A stretch of DNA of 64,000 nt from Planctomycetota bacterium (GTDB lineage: Bacteria > Planctomycetota > Phycisphaerae > Phycisphaerales > Phycisphaeraceae): positions 1 through 64,000 of the forward strand of contig JAJRXX010000033.1 in the NCBI GenBank assembly GCA_024276075.1. The letters are read 5' to 3'. A program made the translations under genes and the position numbers. Positions 45,191 through 53,384 of this stretch are shown piece by piece (position 1 is the stretch's first letter; each line of letters starts with the position of its first letter). The notes below the pieces were generated by a model. It did no database searches and was not told the DNA's origin. It saw nothing but the letters and a program-made list of their open reading frames with translations.

Positions 45191-45961
45191 ATGAGGATAC
45201 ATGGCTGGACTGTCTTATTAACGGCTGCATTGTTGACGATAGGTTGCGCTTCACAGGGTGGCGGCTCCGGCGGGTCGTCATCTGGTTCGGGAGCTGGCAT
45301 CGACGCGGTGTACACGGGGACGCCGATTGTCGTTGATGGGTGGCTAGACGAAGCGGTTTGGAAGAAGGCTTCGGTGTATCCGTTGGTCCTGGGAAACGAC
45401 GTGGCGGGCAGGGGCAAACATATCCGGGAGCCTGGGACGGTGCGGCTGGCGTGGGACGACCAGAACCTGTACGTGGCGATCGAGTTCACAGACGACGACA
45501 TTGTGGCTGAGGGTCAGACTGACCAGCTCAAGCACTTTGCGCTTGGCGATTTGTGTGAGGTGTTTTTGAAGCCGGAGGGGCAGACGTGGTACTGGGAGTT
45601 GTACGCGACGCCGATGGGTAGGAAGAGTAGTTTTTGGTTCCCGGGTCGGGGTCGATTTGGTTTGCCCAGTAACTTTCAATACAACTGCGGCCTGCGGGTA
45701 GCGGCGAAAGCTGAGGGCACGGTCAATAATTGGCAGGATAAGGACAAGCGCTGGACCGCTGAGATGGCGATGCCGATTCGTGATTTAACGGCTCGGGGTG
45801 AGTCGTTTGGTCCGGGGTCGGCGTGGCGAGTGCTCGTGGCGAGGTACAACTACTCGCGCTACCGTGTTGAGCGTGGGCCTGAACTGACCATGACGCCTCG
45901 GCTATCCGAGACGAGCTTCCATCTGCTCGAAGAATACGCGAAACTGCGGTTTAAGCGATAG
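45191..45961 (+). CDS. CBM9-like lipoprotein
   Basis: The 256-residue protein begins with a lipoprotein signal (MRIHGWTVLLTAALLTIGCAS; lipobox ending at Cys19), a Gly/Ser-rich linker and then a carbohydrate-binding family 9-like domain. The domain shows PIVVDGWLDEAVWKKA, RLAWDDQNLYVAIEFTDDDI and the later WTAEMAMPIRDL, as in the DUF1083/CBM9 group. Such domains bind sugars or occur in secreted carbohydrate-active enzymes; alone they may be surface-binding proteins. It follows the symporter and may deliver the solute. The start ATG has GGAG nearby. Confidence 0.82.
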   Translation: MRIHGWTVLLTAALLTIGCASQGGGSGGSSSGSGAGIDAVYTGTPIVVDGWLDEAVWKKASVYPLVLGNDVAGRGKHIREPGTVRLAWDDQNLYVAIEFTDDDIVAEGQTDQLKHFALGDLCEVFLKPEGQTWYWELYATPMGRKSSFWFPGRGRFGLPSNFQYNCGLRVAAKAEGTVNNWQDKDKRWTAEMAMPIRDLTARGESFGPGSAWRVLVARYNYSRYRVERGPELTMTPRLSETSFHLLEEYAKLRFKR

Positions 45962-46055
45962 ATGGCGTCGATGTAATCCAAGAAATAACCACTAGCGACG
46001 GCTGCGACTGGGTGGCACAGCTTGCTTGCAAGCTATGGTTGGGCCGATCGTGACT

Positions 46056-46077
46056 CACGGGTTGCAAGCAACCCGTG
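46056..46077. repeat. Solitary hairpin related to the family A centre
   Basis: The arms CACGGGTTG and CAACCCGTG flank a CAAG loop. Compared with the family A hairpin, one base in each arm has changed so that pairing is kept (C to G on one side, G to C on the other). Confidence 0.6.
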
Positions 46078-46098
46078 CCACCCCCGTTTCGTGGCAGC

Positions 46099-46203
46099 TA
46101 GAGCAACTTGCGTCATTATTCTCCATCTCCCCAAGAAGAAGGCAGGTCAATGACCTGCCCTACTCCAGAACTGACATGGCGATTATTTATACAAGGTGCT
46201 CTA
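46099..46203. repeat. Family B element (105 bp), copy 1
   Basis: It starts TAGAGCAACTTGCGTCATTATT, and its right end ACAAGGTGCTCTA is an imperfect inverse. The centre is a hairpin, GGCAGGTCA pairing with TGACCTGCC (46141-46159), followed by CTACTCCAG. A nearly identical copy lies at 62456-62560. The terminal repeats resemble family A, but the interior is unrelated. Confidence 0.78.
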
Positions 46204-46274
46204 TTCTCGTGTGATACGTGCATTATGTCCTCACAGCCGCGGCTTGTTACGGTGTGAAACGGCATCCGACCGCA

Positions 46275-47369
46275 CTACGAGAGCACTTCTTGTGCGCGTG
46301 GGAATGATCCCAGGACGGTCAGTTGTTGACACCGCGAGCGGACGGCTTCCAGGGCGGCGGCGACTTTTGGGTCGGACTCGTGGCCAGCGAAGTCTACGAA
46401 GAAGTAGTACTCCCAGTTGACACGCTGGCTGGGGCGTTTGTCGATGTGCGTGAGGTTTAGGCTGTGGTCACGGAAGGCGTCGAGCACGTCGGCCAGTGCG
46501 CCGGGGCGATGGGTGGTGGTGAACATGACAGCGGTCTTATCGTCGTTGGATGGCCCGGGCTGCTGATTGGAAATCACGAAGAATCGGGTGGTGTTTGTGG
46601 GGTTGTCTTCGATGTTTTGGGCTTGTACCTGGAGGTTGTAGATTTTCGCGGCGAGCGTTGAGCCGATCGCGGCGGCGGCGGGCTGCTCGGCAGCGATCTG
46701 GGCGGCTCTGGAACTCGATTCGACGGCCACGCGCTGGGCGTGCGCCAGGTGTTCGTTGACCCACCGCCGACACTGGCTGAACACCTCCGGGCGCGAGTAG
46801 ACGCATTCGATCTGGTCGAGGGGACGCTGTGCCAGGACGTTGTGGTGGACGTTGATCAAGACCTCGGCGAAGACGCGGACGGGTGATTGGAGGAAGCAGT
46901 CGAGGGTCTCGCCGATACCACCCATGGCGGAGTTTTCGATGGGCACCAGTCCCAGGTCGATGTGCCCACGCGCGGTCTGGTCGAAGACCGACCCGATATC
47001 GTCGAGGTCGGTGTATTCGACGCTGGCGCCGAATTTGAGCTTGGCGGCGAGGTGGCTGAACGATCCGGGTGGTCCCAGGTACCCGATTTTGAGGGCGCGT
47101 TCTAGTGCGAAGCTGCCGCTCATCAACTCACGCCAAATGGCTTCGAGGCAGGTGTTGGGTAGTGGCCCGTGGTTGTGCTTGCGGACGTGTGCCAGGACCT
47201 GCTGCTCGCGGTCGGGCGCGTAGATCGGTGAGTTGTCGTGTTGCTTCACCTTTCCGATCTCTACAACGACCTTGGCACGCTCGTTGAGCAGGTTGACGAT
47301 GTCCTGATCCAGTTGGTCGATGCGCAACCGCAGGGGATCGAGATCGGGTTGGGAACTGTTTGGAGGCAT
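46275..47369 (-). CDS. pheA: Bifunctional chorismate mutase/prephenate dehydratase
   Basis: I start at the ATG at 47369 (MPPNSSQPDLDPLRLRIDQLDQ); an ATG at 47381 is equally possible. The 364-residue P-protein has an AroQ-type chorismate mutase (LRLRIDQLDQDIVNLLNERAKVV, to about residue 85) and a prephenate dehydratase domain (IGYLGPPGSFSHLAA, VPIENSAMGGIGETLD, then NTTRFFVISNQ). It ends with an ACT domain (HRPGALADVLDAFRDHSLNLTHIDKRP) for feedback by phenylalanine. It makes phenylpyruvate from chorismate. It is transcribed divergently from the membrane protein at 47501. Confidence 0.92.
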   Translation of the reverse strand: MPPNSSQPDLDPLRLRIDQLDQDIVNLLNERAKVVVEIGKVKQHDNSPIYAPDREQQVLAHVRKHNHGPLPNTCLEAIWRELMSGSFALERALKIGYLGPPGSFSHLAAKLKFGASVEYTDLDDIGSVFDQTARGHIDLGLVPIENSAMGGIGETLDCFLQSPVRVFAEVLINVHHNVLAQRPLDQIECVYSRPEVFSQCRRWVNEHLAHAQRVAVESSSRAAQIAAEQPAAAAIGSTLAAKIYNLQVQAQNIEDNPTNTTRFFVISNQQPGPSNDDKTAVMFTTTHRPGALADVLDAFRDHSLNLTHIDKRPSQRVNWEYYFFVDFAGHESDPKVAAALEAVRSRCQQLTVLGSFPRAQEVLS

Positions 47370-47500
47370 CGGGCGAAGCATTATACCGCTCAGAGCGGGC
47401 GGAGGGGAACAACCCTGTTCCGACCGGTATGATGACTGATGTATGGATTGGGTGTTAGTCGTATCCGAGGATTTTATTTGTTTACACGCAGTTAATCGGG

Positions 47501-48277
47501 GTGGCGTCAAGGGTGATCTCTTCTACCGGAACAAATCTTGAATCTCCGCTGTATCTTTGGCCTATCACGCTTCTGATCGCGTTGGTGGTGGGTGTGGTTT
47601 TATGGCTGCTGGGTCGTCGGCTGGCTCGGCCGGCGTGCGCGGTCTGCGGCTTGGTGCTGGGCGGGCTGGGGGCGTTGGCTGTTTCACAGGAACTGGGAGA
47701 AAGCGGCTTGGCGATGGCGTGGATCACGCTGGGAGCGGTGGCGGGGTTCCTGCTGGCGTTTATGACGTTTAAGGTCTGGATGGGTCTGAGTTGTGCGGTT
47801 CTTTTGGGTGTCGCGTTGCCCGTGATGAGCCTCGTTTGGGAGGGTATTCCTGCCCCCGCCGGTCCGAGAGAGGTGCTAACCGACACAGCCAATGACCGCC
47901 TATCAACCGACGGCCAGGCTGAGGTGTACAGCACAGTCAAGCGTGTCTATGAGCGGCAGCGACGGCAGGTGAAGGCTTGGTGGAAGGAATTGGGGCAGGG
48001 GGCCCAACGCAACCTTGCGATTGCCGGTGGGATCGGTGCGTTTATCGGTCTCGTGGCTGGTTTGGTGTATCCGTATCAGTTGGCTGCGCTGGAGACGTCG
48101 CTGGTGGGGTCGATGCTGATCCTTTTCTGCATCAGGGGTCTGCTAGAGGCTTATGTGGGTTCTGTATCGGGGTGGCTGCCCGAGAGCTCGCGTGCGGTGG
48201 TTATGCTTCTAGGTCTGATAACCCTGCTAGGTGCGATGGTCCAGTGGACCGTATTGAAGCCAAAATCCGATAGGTGA
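47501..48277 (+). CDS. Multipass membrane protein of unknown function
   Basis: The 258-residue product starts at a GTG (47501; GTG 47513 is an alternative). It has two groups of membrane segments: three to four in residues about 15-115 and three near 175-255, with a soluble, charged link between (residues about 120-165, with ERQRRQVKAWWKELGQGAQR). I do not recognise a family. It is followed by another multipass protein (48401), and the two may form a unit. No catalytic motif is visible. Confidence 0.65.
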   Translation: MASRVISSTGTNLESPLYLWPITLLIALVVGVVLWLLGRRLARPACAVCGLVLGGLGALAVSQELGESGLAMAWITLGAVAGFLLAFMTFKVWMGLSCAVLLGVALPVMSLVWEGIPAPAGPREVLTDTANDRLSTDGQAEVYSTVKRVYERQRRQVKAWWKELGQGAQRNLAIAGGIGAFIGLVAGLVYPYQLAALETSLVGSMLILFCIRGLLEAYVGSVSGWLPESSRAVVMLLGLITLLGAMVQWTVLKPKSDR

Positions 48278-48300
48278 TGGAGACTGACGGGTGTGATTCG

Positions 48301-48359
48301 ACGGGTGCCTGTTCGCAGCAAGTGCTGCGGGGCACAGACCGCGAGACGCACGCACCCGT
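48301..48359 (+). other. Structured leader upstream of a membrane-protein gene
   Basis: The arms ACGGGTGC (48301-48308) and GCACCCGT (48352-48359) can pair, enclosing a smaller hairpin GCAGCA-AG-TGCTGC. The region lies 40 bases before the ATG at 48401 and is GC-rich, so a folded 5' leader RNA is plausible. There is no T-run, so it is not a simple terminator. Confidence 0.35.
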
Positions 48360-48400
48360 TGCGCGGCACGACGGACCGAACCTTTCGGAAGGAGCTACCC

Positions 48401-49141
48401 ATGCTGTACACCATCGCACGAGCGAACCCCAGTGTTTTTGATAGCGTGATCCAGATATTTTCCAGGTTGGACACGCTGGCACACCCGGAGAACCTAGTCG
48501 AGACGCTCAGGGCCATGTCGGCTGTGTGGGCGGTGATCTTCCTGACCGCGGGGCTGATCTGCCTGTTCCAGGGCTACAAGATATACAAGACGGTGACGGT
48601 GGTCCTGGCGTTGGCGATCGGTGCGTTTGTGGGGTATTACCTGGGCAAGAAGATCCACGCGGAGTACATGGTGGCTGGGAGCATGTCGCTGCTGATGGCG
48701 GTGGTCTGTTTCCCGCTGATGAAGTACGCGGTGTCTGTGCTGGGCGGCCTCTCAGGGGCGTTCATGGGCGCCAACGCGTGGTCGGCACTGGGGCGGTTAT
48801 CGGACAACGGCAACGGTGCTGTGGCACAATACTACTGGGTGGGTGCACTGGTTGGGCTGCTGTTTTTCGGGATGTTGGCGTTTATCTTGTTTAAAATCGC
48901 GGTGGTGATGCTCACGTCGGTAAGCGGCTCGACGATCGCGGTGCTGGGCGGTGTGGCGCTGCTGTTGCAGATCGATATGTTCGCGCCGGTGATCTCCAGG
49001 CATATCTCCGCTCACGCGGCGGTCCTGCCGATGCTGGTGCTGGTCCCGGCGCTGATTGGGTTCATCCTCCAAGAGTTCGAAAACACGGGTGCTGTTGCTA
49101 CCAGTGCTGGCAAGAGTTCCGGGAGCAAGGCAGGGGCGTAA
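48401..49141 (+). CDS. Multipass membrane protein (TMEM198/DUF4203-like)
   Basis: The ATG at 48401 has GGAAGGAG upstream and is preferred to an earlier GTG at 48293. The 246-residue protein has about seven hydrophobic segments arranged as in DUF4203-type proteins (AVIFLTAGLICLFQGYKIYKTVTVV, then GAFVGYYLG, GLSGAFMGANAW and a last one before residue 215). The C-terminus is Ser/Gly/Lys-rich. Function is unknown. It follows the similar-looking membrane protein at 47501 after 123 bases. Confidence 0.65.
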   Translation: MLYTIARANPSVFDSVIQIFSRLDTLAHPENLVETLRAMSAVWAVIFLTAGLICLFQGYKIYKTVTVVLALAIGAFVGYYLGKKIHAEYMVAGSMSLLMAVVCFPLMKYAVSVLGGLSGAFMGANAWSALGRLSDNGNGAVAQYYWVGALVGLLFFGMLAFILFKIAVVMLTSVSGSTIAVLGGVALLLQIDMFAPVISRHISAHAAVLPMLVLVPALIGFILQEFENTGAVATSAGKSSGSKAGA

Positions 49142-49505
49142 GGCACCGTTGCGAATCCTGGTAATCCCACGGGCACCCTTGCACGGTTTGCCCGCCTTGG
49201 GCGTGTGAGCCTGTGGTATTCGGCGAATAGGGGTCAAAGCCTGGGCGTTAGAAACCACCATGAGGCCAAAGGGCAGGCCCGCAAAACCAGTGGCTGTGTA
49301 ATGGATCCCTGCGTAAAAAGGTTCCTGACACCTTTTTCTGACGCGGCTCGTTGTGGACGCCACAGGTCAATCGAGAGTGTTCTAGAGCAACTGGCGTCAA
49401 TATCCGCCATTTTGATTGGATCGCAGGTGTAACAGACATCTGTATTTCACGGCTTGCAAGCAAGCCGTGCCACCCGGTCAATGGAGATTAATTACGCCAA
49501 GTGCT
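49142..49505. other. Intergenic region with repeats
   Basis: These 364 bases lie between convergent genes. They contain a worn family C core (49330-49351) and a full family A element (49383-49508) whose right end extends into the stop codon of the UbiD-family gene. No gene is seen. Confidence 0.55.
49330..49351. repeat. Solitary, worn family C core
   Basis: The phrase TTCTGACGCGGCTCGT follows the direct-repeat-like AAAAGGTTCCTGACACC. The match to the core is partial. Confidence 0.35.
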
Positions 49506-49508
49506 CTA
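49383..49508. repeat. Family A element (126 bp), copy 4
   Basis: It has the TAGAGCAACTGGCGTCA left end, the CACGGCTTG hairpin and a right end reading CGCCAAGTGCTCTA, a variant shared only with copy 6. The last three bases, CTA, are the minus-strand stop codon (TAG) of the UbiD-family gene. Confidence 0.85.
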
Positions 49509-51137
49509 GAACCCGTATTTTTTCCACCGCTGATCGACGAGTTGTCGTGTGGCTTGGTCGATCTCCAGTAATCGGGGCCAATCACGTACGGGGTGGCCGC
49601 CGACTTCTTCGCCTGGGATTTTGGCGGTGGCGTCGAAGCCGATCTTGTGGCCTGCTCCGAGCCGGGGTGCAGCGTGGTCGAGGATGTCCAGCGGCCCGTT
49701 GACGATTTCAATATCCCTGCCCGGGTCGAAATTAGAACACAAGTGGAACAGGACTTGGTCTTGGTCGTGTACGTCGACGTGGTGGTCGACGACGACGATG
49801 ATCTTGGTCCACGCCATCTGACCTGCTCCCCAGATCGCGTGCATCATGCGGCGGGCTTGGAGTGGGTATTCCTTGCGGATCTTGACGAAGACGCAGTTGT
49901 GGAAGCAGCCGAACATCGGCAGGTGGTAGTCGATGATGTCGGGCACGAGTGTTTTTAGCAGTGGCAGGAAGACACGTTCGGTGGCTTTGCCCATGTAGTA
50001 GTCTTCCTGCGGGGGCAGGCCAACGATGGTCGTGGGGTAGATGGGGTCGCGTCGGTGGGTGATGGCGGTGACGGTGAAGACGGGGTAGCGATCGGGCAGA
50101 GAGTAGAAGCCGGTGTGGTCGCCGAAGGGGCCTTCGAATGCGGCGCCTTCGCCCAGGGGTAGCGGTTGGCCGTCGGGGCTTTTGGCGCGGGGGTCGTAGC
50201 CGATCGGTCCGCAGTCGGTGGAGACGAATCCCTCGATGACGATCTCGGCGTTTGCGGGGACTTGGAGGTCGACGGTTTTGCATTGGACGAGTTCGATGCC
50301 TCGGCCGTTGAGGAATCCCGCGAGTAAAAGCTCTGAAATGCCGGGTGGCATCGGTGCTGTGGCGGCGTAGGGGAGCACGGACTCGCCGCCGAGCACGACG
50401 GCAGCGGGCATGGGTTTGCCGAGTTTTTTCCACGCGCGCCAGTGCCGTGCGCCGTCGTGGTGGATGTGCCAGTGCATGGCGGTGTGGGTGCGGTCGAGCA
50501 GTTGTAGCCTGTACATGCCGACGTTGCGGTCGTTGGTCTGGGGGTGGACGGTGTGTATGCCTGCGAAGGTGATGTAGCGCCCGTCGCCGGGGCGGGGCAT
50601 GTCCACGGGGAAGGCGAATTTGCGGGGGTCGCCGTCGTCTGGCCAACACTTGATGATCGGTAGCGTGAAAAGATCAACGTCGTCGCCGGTCTCGACGACC
50701 TCTTGGCAGAGGCCCGACCGGACGACCTTTGGCGGTAGCGAGGCGAGTTGAGCCAGCTCGGGTATTTTTTTGAGCTTGTCGATCAGGGTGGTGGGCGTTT
50801 CAGGTTTGACGAGCTTCTCGATTTTTTGTGCGAGGGCTTCGAATCCGCCTTCGGTGCAACCCAGGGCCATCTCCATGCGTCGGTAGGAGCCGAATGCGTT
50901 GATGAGTAGGGGGGTGTTCGTGCCCTGGACGTTTTCAAAGAGTAGTGCTTTCCCGCCCAGGTGAGCGTGACGGGGGTCGAATTGCTGCGCGGCTTCGCTG
51001 GTGTGCGGCGCGGGACTTTTGCTGACGCGGTCGGTGATCTGGGCGACTTCGAGTATCGGCGAGACGGGGGCTGTGATCCGGTGCAATTCACCGGCTTGGT
51101 CGAGTGCGTTTACGAAATCACGGAGGGTCGGAAACAT
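49506..51137 (-). CDS. UbiD-family decarboxylase
   Basis: The 543-residue protein starts MFPTLRDFVNALDQAGELHRI and continues with GGKALLFENVQG, YRLQLLDRTHTAMHWHIHHDGARHW, VLGGESVLPYAATAPMPPG and GPFGDHTGFYSLPDRYPVFTV, the pattern of UbiD enzymes that use prenylated FMN. Family members decarboxylate 4-hydroxybenzoate-type or menaquinone precursors and other aromatic acids. No UbiX partner lies in the window. It is longer than E. coli UbiD (about 500). A menaquinone/futalosine-pathway role is possible but not shown. The stop codon is provided by the adjacent repeat element. Confidence 0.88.
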   Translation of the reverse strand: MFPTLRDFVNALDQAGELHRITAPVSPILEVAQITDRVSKSPAPHTSEAAQQFDPRHAHLGGKALLFENVQGTNTPLLINAFGSYRRMEMALGCTEGGFEALAQKIEKLVKPETPTTLIDKLKKIPELAQLASLPPKVVRSGLCQEVVETGDDVDLFTLPIIKCWPDDGDPRKFAFPVDMPRPGDGRYITFAGIHTVHPQTNDRNVGMYRLQLLDRTHTAMHWHIHHDGARHWRAWKKLGKPMPAAVVLGGESVLPYAATAPMPPGISELLLAGFLNGRGIELVQCKTVDLQVPANAEIVIEGFVSTDCGPIGYDPRAKSPDGQPLPLGEGAAFEGPFGDHTGFYSLPDRYPVFTVTAITHRRDPIYPTTIVGLPPQEDYYMGKATERVFLPLLKTLVPDIIDYHLPMFGCFHNCVFVKIRKEYPLQARRMMHAIWGAGQMAWTKIIVVVDHHVDVHDQDQVLFHLCSNFDPGRDIEIVNGPLDILDHAAPRLGAGHKIGFDATAKIPGEEVGGHPVRDWPRLLEIDQATRQLVDQRWKKYGF

Positions 51138-51289
51138 GTGTGTGTCAGGCTATGTTCGGCTTTGCGGGATCGCAACTTTGTGCAGTACGGGCAGTGGTTT
51201 ATTTTGAATAATTTAGCGGGAATTGTTGTTCGGAACGCCGGTGCCGGATGCCACGGGTGTGATCACCCGTGGCTAAGTGGGGGGGTAGA

Positions 51290-51311
51290 CCCACGCATTG
51301 CAATGCGTGGG
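51290..51311. repeat. Perfect 22-base palindrome
   Basis: The sequence CCCACGCATTG is followed directly by its exact inverse. On either strand it could form a hairpin with almost no loop or, as DNA, a symmetric binding site. No second copy occurs in the window. Confidence 0.6.
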
Positions 51312-51330
51312 CTTCGGTTGAAGGCAGGCC

Positions 51331-51354
51331 CACTGCTTTACGGTCACGGCTCGT
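51331..51354. repeat. Solitary family C core motif
   Basis: The core reads CTTTACGGTCACGGCTCGT with flank AAGGCAGGCCC. The latter is also seen before the copy at 8592 (AAGACAGGCCC). Confidence 0.45.
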
Positions 51355-51366
51355 GGCGGGGACGTT

Positions 51367-52182
51367 TTATTCGCCGAGCTGTTTTGACCTGCGGGCAGCG
51401 GTCTTCACAGCGTCGGTGATTACTTGGCTGCACTGGTATTTGTCTAGGTGGTCGATTGCCGCTTCGGTGGTGCCGCCGGGGCTGGTGACCTTGTGTCGTA
51501 GCTGGGCGGGTGTTTCATCGGTCGCGTTCAGGAGTTGCGCGGCGCCGAGGATGGTTTGTCGGACAAAAGTATCGGCGTGTTGGCCGAGCCCCAGTTCAGT
51601 TGCGGCGTGTTGCATCGCTTGGGCGAGGTAGAAGATGTATGCAGGGCCCGATCCGGAGACTGCGGTCACGGCGTCGAGCAATGATTCGTCGAGCACGATG
51701 GCACGGCCGGCGGCGCCGAATAGGCGTAGGGCGAGCTCCTCGTCACCTTTTTGGGCGTGTTGGCCCGGCGCGATGCCCGCCATGCCGGCGCCGATCTGCA
51801 AGGGGGTGTTGGGCATGATGCGTATGACGCGAGGCTTGGCGATGCGCCCCTGTGATGCGATAGCCTGAGCCAGCTTGTCGGTCGTAATACCGGCCATGAT
51901 GGAGAGGATGATTTGGTCTTTGGTGCCGTGCTGACCAAGATCGGCTGCGACGGAATCAAGTATCTGCGGCTTGACGGCGATGAGAAGCTGTTTTGAGTTT
52001 GGGATTACTTCGTTGTTTTGTTGCGTGGTGGCGATGCCCAGCTTGGAAAACGCGGCGCGGCGTTGGTCGCTGGGGTCGGAGGCGATGATTTGTTCAGGGC
52101 GCAGGATGTGTTTGTCGATCGCGGCGCGAGCGATCGCCTCGGCCATGTTGCCTGCCCCGAGGATTCCCAATTCGTATTTCAT
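51367..52182 (-). CDS. proC: Pyrroline-5-carboxylate reductase
   Basis: The ATG at 52182 (MKYELGILGAGNMAEAIARA) is used; the longer frame to 52218 would overlap tyrA. The 271-residue enzyme has the NADPH-binding GAGNMAEAI, RIMPNTPLQIGAGM and the C-terminal VSGSGPAYIFYL and HKVTSPGGTTEAAI, diagnostic for ProC. It reduces pyrroline-5-carboxylate to proline. It lies 13 bases downstream of tyrA on the same strand, so they are probably cotranscribed. Confidence 0.93.
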   Translation of the reverse strand: MKYELGILGAGNMAEAIARAAIDKHILRPEQIIASDPSDQRRAAFSKLGIATTQQNNEVIPNSKQLLIAVKPQILDSVAADLGQHGTKDQIILSIMAGITTDKLAQAIASQGRIAKPRVIRIMPNTPLQIGAGMAGIAPGQHAQKGDEELALRLFGAAGRAIVLDESLLDAVTAVSGSGPAYIFYLAQAMQHAATELGLGQHADTFVRQTILGAAQLLNATDETPAQLRHKVTSPGGTTEAAIDHLDKYQCSQVITDAVKTAARRSKQLGE

Positions 52183-52195
52183 TTGTGTATTAATC

Positions 52196-53068
52196 TCAAA
52201 CGTTTTTGGTCGATTCAAAGCTCTTGACCCAGGCGTCTCGTGTTTGTTTGTTCTGTTGTAGGAGTTGGAGGATCGCTTCTTGGTCGCCCTGTGTCAGGTG
52301 ATTACGAAATTGTGTCAGGCGTTGGGTGAATTCGTCGATGGCTTGGGCGATGGCGTGGTGATTGGTGGCGAAGATGTCTAGCCAAACCTTGGGGTCGCCG
52401 CTGGCGAGACGCGTGGTGTCCCTGAAGCCGGTCGAGGCGAGGTCTAGCGCATCGTGTTTGGCGGCCAACTCGACGAGCAGGACGGACAGGGCATGTGGCA
52501 GATGACTGATGCGGGCGGTCTGGTGATCGTGCTGTGCTGGTGACATTTTCAAGACCCTCATCTTCAGCATGGTCCAGAGTGCTTCGACCGTCTGCTGGGT
52601 GGCGGATAGTGTGTCGGCTTCGGGCGTGATGATACACGGCTTGTTGTGGAATAGGTCCGCGCGGGCTGCGTCCGGGCCGTGCTGCTCGGAGCCCGCCATC
52701 GGGTGTGAGCCGACGAAGTGGCTGGGCGTGGGCAATAGGCGACGGGCATCGGCGCAGACCTGCTGCTTGGTCGAGCCGACGTCTGTGATGACCAAACCCT
52801 CGTGCAGGTGTTTAGCCAATTGCTCGAGCAGTGGGGCGAAGGAGCTTAGCGGCGTGGCAAGGATCACGAGTTGGCTGTTGCGGACGGCTGGGCCCAGATC
52901 GGTGGTGGCGGTGTCCACGGCGCCCAGGCGGCGGGCACGCTTGGGTGTTTCGATGCGGCGACCGACGCCTACGATTAGTCCAGCGAAGCCGGCTGCTCGT
53001 AAACCCAGCCCACAGCTAGCGCCCAGCAGGCCGGTGCCGACGATGGTGATCTGTTTGACATGGTCCAT
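52196..53068 (-). CDS. tyrA: Prephenate dehydrogenase
   Basis: I start at the ATG at 53068; a GTG at 53092 is an alternative adding eight residues. The 290-residue product has the Rossmann motif ITIVGTGLLGASCGL and VILATPLSSFAPLL. GSHPMAGSEQHGPDAARADLFHN, with the catalytic His-Pro-Met-Ala-Gly-Ser, and HLPHALSVLLV complete the pattern of prephenate/arogenate dehydrogenases. It forms the tyrosine branch beside pheA, which is 6 kb away. The C-terminal ACT domain found in some homologues is absent. Confidence 0.9.
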   Translation of the reverse strand: MDHVKQITIVGTGLLGASCGLGLRAAGFAGLIVGVGRRIETPKRARRLGAVDTATTDLGPAVRNSQLVILATPLSSFAPLLEQLAKHLHEGLVITDVGSTKQQVCADARRLLPTPSHFVGSHPMAGSEQHGPDAARADLFHNKPCIITPEADTLSATQQTVEALWTMLKMRVLKMSPAQHDHQTARISHLPHALSVLLVELAAKHDALDLASTGFRDTTRLASGDPKVWLDIFATNHHAIAQAIDEFTQRLTQFRNHLTQGDQEAILQLLQQNKQTRDAWVKSFESTKNV

Positions 53069-53104
53069 GGGTTTGCCCGACGATAAATCCACTTAGGTCA
53101 AGTC

Positions 53105-53189
53105 ATACGCATTGCGTATATTTCTAGCGCGTTGTAAAGGATGAAGTTATTGTCTGTTTTGCCTTCGCGTTCGCAGATGCCACGCAAGT
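53105..53189. repeat. Palindrome-led module, second subfamily, copy 2
   Basis: It starts with the perfect ATACGCA-T-TGCGTAT palindrome and then follows the module at 26353-26436 with shared TAGCGCGT, AGTTATTGT and CGCGTTCG. It ends two bases before a family A element. Confidence 0.5.
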
Positions 53190-53191
53190 AT

Positions 53192-53317
53192 TAGAGCAAC
53201 TGGCGTCAATATTCTTCATTTTGATTGGATCGTAGGTGTAACAGGCATCTGTATTTCACGGCTTGCAAGCAAACCGTGCCACCCGGTCAATGGAGATTAA
53301 TTATGCCAGTTGCTCTA
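53192..53317. repeat. Family A element (126 bp), copy 5
   Basis: Terminal repeats and TA ends are intact. The hairpin has one unpaired change in the right arm (CAAACCGTG for CAAGCCGTG). The element lies close upstream of accA. Confidence 0.83.
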
Positions 53318-53384
53318 ATCTTGATTGGTATAAGATAGTCCATATGGCTAGCACCAGCACAAACCTACGCAGGGAGGCGCTTGG

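Larger units (their letters stand above)
45962..46274. other. Intergenic region with hairpins and a family B element
   Basis: The gap of 313 bases contains the solitary hairpin 46056-46077 (arms CACGGGTTG/CAACCCGTG) and a weaker one before it, then a family B element (46099-46203). It lies between convergent genes (lipoprotein and pheA), so one of the hairpins could terminate transcription. No gene is seen. Confidence 0.55.
51138..51366. other. Intergenic palindromes
   Basis: Two strong hairpins lie here between genes on the minus strand: 51251-51272 (arms CCACGGGTG/CACCCGTGG) and the perfect 22-base palindrome 51290-51311 (arms CCCACGCATTG/CAATGCGTGGG). A family C core follows at 51331-51354. 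No gene is seen. Confidence 0.55.
53093..53384. other. Divergent intergenic region with repeat module and family A element
   Basis: This 292-base stretch between divergent tyrA and accA holds the palindrome-led module (53105-53189) and, right after it, a family A element (53192-53317). About 65 bases remain before accA, so its promoter probably lies in or just after the element. Confidence 0.5.
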
